Below are positions 57,129 through 64,000 of a stretch of 64,000 nucleotides of DNA, piece by piece (the first letter of the stretch is position 1; the number at the start of each line of letters is the position of its first letter). The position numbers and the translations under genes are program-made. The stretch is from Paramyrothecium sp. XJ0827 (Eukaryota > Ascomycota > Sordariomycetes > Hypocreales > Stachybotryaceae). The DNA is taken from contig JAJFPB010000006.1 in NCBI GenBank assembly GCA_020881915.1, positions 3,906,001-3,970,000 on the forward strand, read 5' to 3'. Below the pieces are notes generated by a model, which ran no database searches, was not told where the DNA came from, and saw only the letters and a program-made list of their open reading frames with translations.

Positions 57129-58722
57129 GGCGGGTGAACCGGGCCTGTGTTACTATTGAAGCGATTCGCAGCTACCCGCTCAGCCTATCGTAAGAAACCC
57201 TGCGAACGGCAACAGAGCCCAATCAGCAAAGACTCTTTATGTTTGTCCGAATAGAAATTCCCCGCATAGCATCGAGGACCGAACTATCTGGCGGAGCATA
57301 GGTCTCCGCCAAACGTCGTCTTAAGTTTACAGCGAACTCGGCCCAGCATCCTTCAATTTTCCGAACGAATCTCTTACTGAAATGAGACTGCGGAGAGAGC
57401 CGCTGTCAAGACTGGCTGGGCTGCCTAACCAGGCTAGCCAGTGGGATCCGCCACGATTCATTGGGGTAGGCTGGGGACTCCATCAGCCCAATGCGGAAGC
57501 AGAGGCCGCAACTAACAGGGTTGTGGTGTTTACAGGAAACAAGCAGGTCATTTTACATTACGAAAGGAGTGCTGAGGGTCTGGTGTGAAACAAGCGATCG
57601 ACTGCATATCCACCTCCCCGGGAACCCAAGGTACAGTATTTACTTGCACTTTCTGGCTGGTGAAGCACGACATATGCCACGAAACCACCCTCCAAAGTGT
57701 TTTCCTTTATAGTTCCCTTGTGCTGAGCACTACTACTGGTACATTTGGTATAGGTCATAAAAGACTCGACAGCCAGCGTACATCACAGTCGACGTTCCAG
57801 ATACCAATACGAGTGGTGAACATCAAATGCGGTCCGGCCTCATTCTTTTGTCTTGGTATCATAACTCAAAGGCTGTGGCCCCATGTCGGCTCTTATTAAC
57901 GCAGGAATCCTGACACTTCACCAGCACGAGCATAAAAATTCCAAGCTAAAGAAGGCGCACAGCTTTTGGTGGCGTTATTGAACACGGGTACACGGCATTA
58001 TAGCCAGGAGTAGACTGGATGACTGGAGTAATTCACTTGATCCTACCCTCCCTCATCCTCCAGAATAGGTTCTCAACCCCCGGCCAAGCTGCACCCCGGC
58101 TGTTAGAGAGACCTCCTTGCAGATCTGAATGATGCCGCTTATGATAATAAAATATCCGACGGGAGTTTTCCACGGTCTGTAAGGCTGTCATGTCATGGAA
58201 CCCTCAGCCGCGCTCCTGCGCGTAACATCTGACTGCAGGGAAATAGCCCGTGCTCGTCCGCATGCAAGTAATCCAGACTGTCGCATGACGATCGCCCGTG
58301 CATCTGGACGCATTGGTTTACTGTCGGGCTTTTACTCCACTTCAATTATTCCGGAGGCCGAGGCAGATCCATGCATACCTCCGCAGCGGTTGGCCAAGTT
58401 GATCTCTGCTCCGCATGGAAGAAACTCATTAGCCTAAATCCAATCTTGCCGATTGTTTGAGCGTCATGTGAACGTGATAGGTTTATAGGCAAGTCTATCT
58501 ATTCGTCGCACATAGTCTTTGAGTCACAGAGCAGTGCCATGAGCCCTTCCAAGTCACGGGGCCATCTAGGAATCTCCTACTCGATAGAAGAAGCCAAAAA
58601 CAGGACATGGCGTAGCATGGATGCAATTGGATCAAGCATCGGGGCTCAAAGATAATGTCCGGACATTGAGAGAGGACGAACATTGACGGAGGCTCGTCAT
58701 AATCTCGTCGCCTCAAGTGCTA
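57129..58722. other. Intergenic region upstream of the CBM1-lyase gene
   Basis: 1.6 kb without a supported gene; short ORFs lack domains. Confidence 0.55.
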
Positions 58723-59772
58723 CTACAAACGATGTTCGCTTGGCCAATTGAAGACAGCCTTGACTCCTAGATGATCCGTAATCCACGGCTTTTCAAAGCC
58801 AAAAGCCAGCAATTCATTCCTCTGCGCCGTCTCCGCTTCGTCCACTTCGACATCTGCACCAAATCTCTCGAAGCTCAGTAATCTGAGACCATCTCCGCAA
58901 AAGTATACTCTGTCCATGCGTGAACATCCAAAACGCTGCCGAAGAACCGCCAGCGCCTGTTGTCCCCACGTGTGTCCTTCGACTGCGCCTTGCTGGCCGC
59001 CGAGCTCGAGGTAGGCATCCTTCAGGTTGTTGTCAGAGGACAGAGATTCATCGAACGGCTGGATGGCATTGAAGTCACCAGCGACAATGGCACCTGAGAC
59101 CTCGTCGGTATGCATATGCTTTGCGACGAGTTGCATCTGCGGCGGCCGCAGCGGCGGGTCAGATATCAAAGACTCGAGATGCGTGTTGCACAGCCGAATA
59201 TTCTTGCCTGGCCCGGGCGACGCGGGGATGGCGACGTCGATGAACAGGGCATCCCTCTCCATTTGGGTCTGGGAGTAATGCACCCGAAAAGAAGAGGTTA
59301 TTTCCAGCCGGCGGTCTACCAGGGTGGTAGTTCCATAGGCTCCAGATGCCCACGCCGAGTCATCGACATCCGTCACATAGAAGCTGTCCCGAACCCATTG
59401 ATTCTGACCGATTGTGGCAAGGTCGGACAAGTCGCATTCTTGCAAGAAGATCACAACTGCGGTGTTCTTGGCCAAAAGCGGATGTTCCGCAATAGACTGT
59501 AGGTGTGCAAGGGCCGCCTTCATTCGCGACTCGGCGAATGGCAGGAGGACGTCGATGTTCCAGCTGTACAAGACAATCGTGCTTGTTCCATCCGCAGGTA
59601 TCCTGCCGGCATTATTAGATGCCGAAGATTGAATCGGCTCCCATGAGCCTTTCTCAGCGCTCCAGGCATGATATGGCTGCGCCCACGGTTCGTCGGCTTT
59701 CCATGGAACAGAAGCGGGGTCTTTCCTGAGGGCCGCGGCCTGTTGCAGCGCTTTCTGAATCAATGCGTCCAT
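58723..59772 (-). CDS. Endonuclease/exonuclease/phosphatase-fold protein (TDP2-like)
   Basis: One exon encodes 349 residues from the ATG at 59772; the frame is open further upstream, but the extra 54 residues look like leader. The EEP motifs appear in order: LYSWNIDVLLPF, VVIFLQECDLSDLA, IRLCNTHLESL, GAIVAGDFNAI, SRMDRVYFCGDG and WITDHLGVKAVF. The Asn, Glu, Asp and His residues of these motifs bind Mg2+ and cleave phosphoester bonds. The spacing suits tyrosyl-DNA phosphodiesterase 2-like and related fungal proteins, which may repair topoisomerase adducts; cell role is inferred from the family only. Confidence 0.85.
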   Translation of the reverse strand: MDALIQKALQQAAALRKDPASVPWKADEPWAQPYHAWSAEKGSWEPIQSSASNNAGRIPADGTSTIVLYSWNIDVLLPFAESRMKAALAHLQSIAEHPLLAKNTAVVIFLQECDLSDLATIGQNQWVRDSFYVTDVDDSAWASGAYGTTTLVDRRLEITSSFRVHYSQTQMERDALFIDVAIPASPGPGKNIRLCNTHLESLISDPPLRPPQMQLVAKHMHTDEVSGAIVAGDFNAIQPFDESLSSDNNLKDAYLELGGQQGAVEGHTWGQQALAVLRQRFGCSRMDRVYFCGDGLRLLSFERFGADVEVDEAETAQRNELLAFGFEKPWITDHLGVKAVFNWPSEHRL

Positions 59773-60813
59773 TTCGGGGATGAATATTCTGTGAGCGGCG
59801 AGGTCCTGTCTGAGACTGTAAAGCACAAGAGAAACACAGAGCCAGAAAGAAAAATGGCCAGGAATGCTATTCAGAGCGAGAACGATCACACCTGGCCAAC
59901 AGTGTTGGTCCCTGAAGTTTCCACATCTGTCCATCGTGAGCTGACGTGTATGTATCCACCACGGAAGCTTAATGTCAGCACCGACGGACGTCGGACCTGG
60001 CCTTCTCGCGCCTGATTGGCCGCCGGCCAGCCTCCCTGTCTGTTTGAACTCTTACAAATGGAAGTCGAGGAGAACGACCAGATCAATGTCCAGATATGGC
60101 AGCATGCACTGTCAGCGGAGGAAGCTGACAGGTATTACTGCTTTGGATCGAAAGATGATCAGCATTCGCTTGTTTCTGGAAGAACAAACTTGACAGAACC
60201 TACATCTTTGCATCGCGACAAAGGCAATGGGCAGATGGCCGATGTGCGAAACAAGGTCGCTGCTTGTCAGACCTGTCTCAATTGACATCTGCAGAGTCGA
60301 GGCAATAACCGATGAGCAAAACACAGAGACCGCGAAGAAAACTAAGTGCCGTACATGATTGGCAATAGAGCCTAAGAAGATGCTTCTAAAATGGCTTCAA
60401 AAAGTTTCAAGTCTTAGATTACTTAAGTAATAATGCTACTTGCTTTTTATCAAAACCTTCATCATCTCACCCATTTCAGTAGTCTCATAGACTTGCAGTA
60501 CGCCCTTTTGCCAGCCATTTAGGCGAGTAATACGTGCGGGCAGCGAGACATCGCGTTGAATTGCCCAGGAGTCTCTGCCGCTGGGACCCTACATCAAGGC
60601 TCCATCCACCCTAGTCTCGTCAATTCGAACCTATAGACTCGTGCAACGTCCGGTCTTACAATGGGCCGCAGGCGGATGCACTTTTCTCTATCTCCGAGAC
60701 ACACGGTGGGGAGCGAACCTCAAAGAGGGCTTTAAAAGAGCACAGGGCTTGCCGCCCACACAAGCCTCGTAAACAATCCATCCCAGTAAGTTTATCCATC
60801 ACAAGCTTGGAAA
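59773..60813. other. Intergenic region
   Basis: No gene is supported in 1 kb. An AT-rich stretch lies at about 60360-60450 and a TATA-like box at 60731-60738. Confidence 0.5.
60731..60738 (+). promoter_or_regulatory. TATA-like box of small secreted protein gene
   Basis: TTTAAAAG lies 83 bases upstream of the ATG at 60814, the same spacing seen for the GH115 and MDR genes in this window. Confidence 0.45.
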
Positions 60814-61131
60814 ATGAGATTCTTGGCCCTCTATCCTATTCTAGCGGCCGCAGGCGTAGCCGCACAATTGGTGGTAGGATCTGTGAGTTGACCAGCTCTT
60901 CTTACTCGATTCATAGTGCTAACATCTGCCCCAGAATCCTTGCACTTGGGGAGTGAGTACTTTGCCTTTCATCCCGGCCCCCCTTCTCCCCCTCTCCCCC
61001 CCACAGAAATCACTAACATTCTGAACAAATCGAAGCCTGCCTATTGGTGTGCGAGTAAGAAGAACATGGTGCAATGTCGTGTCACTGCGGAGTATTGTGC
61101 CTGGCTTATGCGTGACGAGAAGCCTGAGTAG
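60814..61131 (+). CDS. Small secreted cysteine-rich protein, 60 residues
   Basis: Three exons (60814-60882, 60935-60952, 61036-61131) encode 60 residues; the middle exon has just 18 bases. The signal peptide is MRFLALYPILAAAGVAA. The mature part, about 40 residues, has four cysteines (NPCTWGPAYWC, MVQCRVTAEYC) and ends in a charged tail (MRDEKPE). Intron 1 has a branch site (GTGCTAACATC). Intron 2 has two acceptors: a strong polypyrimidine-CACAG at 61004, which would lead to an early stop, and an AAG at 61035, placed well after CACTAAC, which keeps frame. I chose the second. Such proteins are often effectors or surface-active peptides, but nothing here proves a role. Confidence 0.62.
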
Positions 61132-61445
61132 TGCTTCAGGGGACGAACAAAAGACCAAAAATTACGACAATCAGACCGCAGACGTTTTATAAAAAGCTGA
61201 ATGCTATCAGGTTCAAGACAAGACTATACAAGACGGATTGACCTATTCTCGCCTTATGCCAAGCAAGACAAAAGCTCCATAACTAGAGCGTGATGATAAT
61301 TTACCAAGGCTTCCTGATTAGCAAAGTAATGGGTGCCCAAACATATGGGTCTCAACCTATCAGAAGCGCTATAGAAACTATAGAATAGTCCGACTGCCAA
61401 AGTCGAAATGCCCAAATGCACAGAACACGATGTTTAACTTCTAGA
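61132..61445. other. Short intergenic region
   Basis: This is the 3' region of the small secreted protein gene; nothing else was seen. Confidence 0.45.
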
Positions 61446-61975
61446 CTACAAGAGTAGATCCTGGGTCTGCAACCAACGACATCGCTCGTTTATCATCGCG
61501 TCTCTTTGCAAAGTTGGATCCTTCTTGGTGGAGCTCATAATTCTGGAACCACAGCCTTGCACTGGCCACCCCACCAAGCCTTGGTCGTTTGGATCTCCAC
61601 TCTTGACGAAGTTGGCATTATGTTTCTGCACGGTTTTGGTGTGTGTGGTATTGAGAAGTCCACCATAATCATTTCCCGAGAAGAATGCGTGGAGGAAACC
61701 GTGCCCGTGGTAGGCTGGGAAGATATTCCATTCATAGTTGAAAATCTTGTTGTCGTATGCTTCGGTGAGAGCGATGGTGGGACACTTCAGGCCGTAGTCA
61801 ACGACGAACGGAGCTGCTCGCTCATACCACAGATTTTAAACTCAGATAGTGGGTAAAGTTCATGGACAATGTAGGATATTGCGTCTTCCGGTGTGTTCGA
61901 GAACGAGCCTCTGAGGTCTTCTGCAAAAGCCTCATCAGTAGTTGTGTTGGATGCAATGAAAGTAAATCTTTCATT
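61446..61975 (-). pseudogene. Type-B carboxylesterase C-terminal relic
   Basis: The minus strand carries the end of an alpha/beta-hydrolase carboxylesterase in two frames. The first (from about 61975) reads FTFIASNTTTDEAFAEDL and AISYIVHELYPLSEF; the second reads ERAAPFVVDYGLKCPTIAL, IFNYEWNIFPAYHGHG and VKSGDPNDQGLVGWPVQG to a stop at 61446. The frames meet near 61820-61835, one base apart. The histidine of HGHG fits the catalytic-triad His. The N-terminal half, with the nucleophile serine elbow, is absent; the next gene begins nearby. It is therefore a truncated, frame-broken remnant. Confidence 0.72.
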
Positions 61976-62363
61976 TTATCGTTGCGAGATGAGCTGTTTG
62001 ACGTCTTTAGCGGCTTGGCCATCTCTAGAGCTCTGGGCAGCAGTGCCCGGGAGATATTATCCCCGTCGTGCAAGTTGGTGAAAACGTGTCTTCCAAAGTA
62101 ATTGTGTAAAGTTACGGAGACCTGTTCGAGTACCAAAAGCAAAGTGGATTTACTTGCGCAACATGATCTAAAATTCTAACTCTCCGCTTAACCGAAAACC
62201 AAAATAAAAATAAAAAAAATTGATCGAAAAATCGAATAGCTCGGTAAAGTAATTCCAGCGCCCCCGTTTAGATCTTGAGCAAGGCTTAAACCTTGGTACT
62301 TTCCATCCTACATAGATATCCTTCAATCCACTTTAGGGAAACGAGTCTAGCTTCCCTAGAGAC
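61976..62363. other. Intergenic region
   Basis: Decayed upstream part of the esterase relic may extend here in other frames (ORF to 62142), but no clear family sequence is visible. It is AT-rich around 62190-62230. Confidence 0.4.
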
Positions 62364-63338
62364 TTACGCCTCTTGACTCATCTCATGGTCGGTCCGTTCG
62401 TCATTGCTCTCAAGAGGCATCGTGTTCTTCGTTGCCTGAACGATGATGGTTCGTGGATGGAAAATGTTGAAGACCACGGACACAAAAAACATGAGCATTA
62501 CGTCGAGCGTGTAGAAGTAGACCTCCTTTGTCATGAGTTTGCCCGTGTTGCCTTGTATGAACTCAGCAACACGGAAAATGGATCGGCCCATAATAAGTAC
62601 GCTAACTCCATAGAGGATGAAGAGGTAGTGTCGCCATGGGGCCGTTGTTTTTAGACCCGTTAATGTTGGTTTGGCTGCAAAGCGTCGGTGGAAGATGATT
62701 GTGACGACAATGAATAGCCCAAAGACGATAATTTGTACAAACAGTCCTGTTACAATAACTGCTTTTCCAGTTGTTTCGTCGGATTTGGATTTTGCGTTTG
62801 CCATCAAGGGAGCTCCTGATTGCTTATTAGTTTTGCGGCGACAGAATGGTGTTCAAGTCCTTACCAACGCCTTGGACGACGATGGAGACTACATCTCCGG
62901 TGACAAACAGCTTGGTGAGCCAGCGTCTTCTGATCAAGGCGTACTTCTCAGCATCAAGGAGCAAAATGATGCGGCCGAGTACCATATAGATAGAAGCTGC
63001 GAAGAATGCTGGCGCCAGCAGAATGAAAAGCATCTGGAAGACATAAGGCATCTTTTCGTAGTTGGGCTTTTGTTCTATGGAGACGATCCGGATGCCGTGG
63101 CCAACCGATAAGACTTCGTATCGACGAACTATCAGCAGTGTGCTATTTCGTCGCATGGGATCCACTTACGAACGCTTCCAACAGTGAAGGGGATGAAATA
63201 CCACGTTTTCCATCGGACGAGTTGAAAAATATGCAGCAAAGCGCTTATGCCAAACGAAGCGGCAAAAATAGCTGCTGCTGGCAGGGACGGATCGTATTTG
63301 AACATTTGGCCGTCATCTCCTTGGTCCTGTTGAGACAT
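62364..63338 (-). CDS. RTA1-family membrane protein (second copy)
   Basis: Three exons (63338-63170, 63128-62865, 62815-62364) encode 294 residues; the introns are 41 and 49 bases, the second with AACTAATAAG as branch site. Typical RTA1 features are YDPSLPAAAIFAASFGISAL near the start, LLAPAFFAASIYMVLGRIIL, LFVTGDVVSIVVQGVG, IMGRSIFRVAEFIQG and a final helix with FFVSVVFNIFHPR. About seven hydrophobic segments are present and the tail is acidic and hydrophilic. Members are tied to lipid movement and drug or stress resistance at the plasma membrane. It diverges from the Zn2Cys6 gene at the right edge with 0.6 kb between starts. Confidence 0.88.
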
Positions 63339-63939
63339 GATGTTTCAAGTTGAATAACGTGTAAAGAGCGCGAATTAAGAGTGTAGGCAAGCTGAGAGTG
63401 TTGACGAGGGTGAAGAACAGGATCCAGAGAACGTCGAGGAGTCCATTGCATTAAATATTCATGACAAAAATCATTCAAATTGTGAAGCCTTGCACAGCCA
63501 GCATCCGAATCTCCGAACCCGATATCGAGGAATGCCGCAGCAAATTCACCTTGTCCACCCTCCAATCATGTCCATGCGGTTCGTCCGGCCTTTGGGCTGG
63601 ATAGGAGCGCAGAAGCTTAGTGTTTGGCATTGTTTTTCGGAGGATCCCCGAGCAAGGCGCTTCATTGTCTTGGCGCCCTGCGCGCTCATCTCGTTCTCGG
63701 GTGTGATTTTGATTGGCCGGAAACTGGTTTTGCGGCTGCGCCTCATTCGTCCTTAGTCGTAGTTCGTCGTCGTGTCGCCTGGTGACGATAATCCTTCCCT
63801 CCTGCAATGAATCATTCCTTGCACAAAAGAAAGGGTTAATTCAGTCTCTTGAGGTTCCTCATCAGCTGGCACAGAAACCACCGAGAAAACATCTATTGCC
63901 AGGAAGTTGTTTGGCACAAGAAAAACCGAAACGGACAAC
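63339..63939. other. Bidirectional promoter region
   Basis: This is the shared upstream space of the RTA1 gene (minus) and the Zn2Cys6 gene (plus). ORFs here have no domains. Confidence 0.5.
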
Positions 63940-64000
63940 ATGAGACGGCTAGGATACCGGAAGTCCAAGAACGGATGTCAGAAGTGCAAAGAGAGACGGG
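63940..64000 (+). CDS. Zn2Cys6 transcription factor, N-terminal fragment
   Basis: The frame begins at ATG 63940 and runs off the right edge after 20 codons. It starts RKSKNGCQKCKERR, which is the beginning of a fungal Zn2Cys6 binuclear cluster (C-x2-C followed by a basic run), so a DNA-binding regulator is nearly certain. Nothing can be said about its effector part. It sits divergent to the RTA1 gene. Confidence 0.85.
   Translation, partial: MRRLGYRKSKNGCQKCKERR

Noticed and set aside
58384..58398. Another MITE end (GCAGCGGTTGGCCAA)
   Set aside because: The match ends after about 11 bases and has no AT-rich core or partner end nearby.
1..64000. CRISPR arrays, bacterial operons or ribosome binding sites
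   Set aside because: No spaced direct-repeat array was seen; gene structure with spliceosomal introns is fungal throughout.

Overview
The window looks like a filamentous ascomycete (Pezizomycotina) chromosome, probably from a plant-associated or plant-litter-degrading Sordariomycete-like species. The evidence is short GT..AG introns of about 40-130 bp, often with a CTAAC-type branch site; fungal-only families (HET domain, RTA1, Zn2Cys6 regulators, the Fungal_trans_2 type regulator); a fungal cellulose-binding domain (CBM1); secreted carbohydrate-active enzymes; and a tRNA-Leu(CAG) with an intron next to the anticodon. Species placement is inference. Coordinates of spliced genes were worked out by hand from frame and splice signals; exon boundaries are given in each entry.

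Layout. 1-6.4 kb: the tail of an ankyrin-repeat protein, an inverted-repeat/palindrome block, then a 1315-residue protein that joins a bZIP domain to a large fungal-specific body with a C2H2-like block. 6.4-9.5 kb: gene-free sequence with a 37-base poly(A) tract, an AT-rich patch and a broken chromodomain gene. 9.5-16 kb: an AA7-type FAD oligosaccharide oxidase and a GH115 xylan alpha-glucuronidase in tandem. 17.5-23.4 kb: an F-box-like protein, an Hsp70-like ATPase with a frame break, and a frameshifted fungal orphan. 24.7-28.7 kb: a 2898-bp hAT DNA transposon with perfect 20-bp inverted ends and an 8-bp target duplication (TAGACAAT), sitting inside the last exon of a fungal transcription-factor gene. 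29-33.5 kb: a 242-bp MITE-like element, an RTA1 membrane protein, an NAD(P)-binding protein and the tRNA. 34-47 kb: a HET-domain protein, an extended SDR, a secreted choice-of-anchor-B protein, the RNA polymerase II subunit Rpb4, a small orphan and a zinc-free MDR reductase. 47.5-57 kb: a frameshifted secreted protein, a Pro/Glu-repeat GPI-anchored-type protein, a GH43 enzyme and a CBM1-carrying pectate-lyase-like protein that converge tail to tail. 58.7-64 kb: an endonuclease/exonuclease/phosphatase-fold protein, a 60-residue secreted cysteine-rich protein, a carboxylesterase relic, a second RTA1 protein and the first codons of a Zn2Cys6 regulator at the right edge.

How the parts relate. Four secreted enzymes (AA7, GH115, GH43, CBM1-lyase) fit attack on glucuronoxylan, arabinoxylan and pectin. 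Several accessory genes carry single-base frame breaks or an insertion, while housekeeping and hydrolytic genes are intact, so the window mixes maintained and decaying genes. There is no PKS, NRPS or terpene cyclase core and no CRISPR array. The strongest unusual items are the transposon-interrupted regulator, whose reading frame closes exactly across the target duplication, and the bZIP fusion protein.
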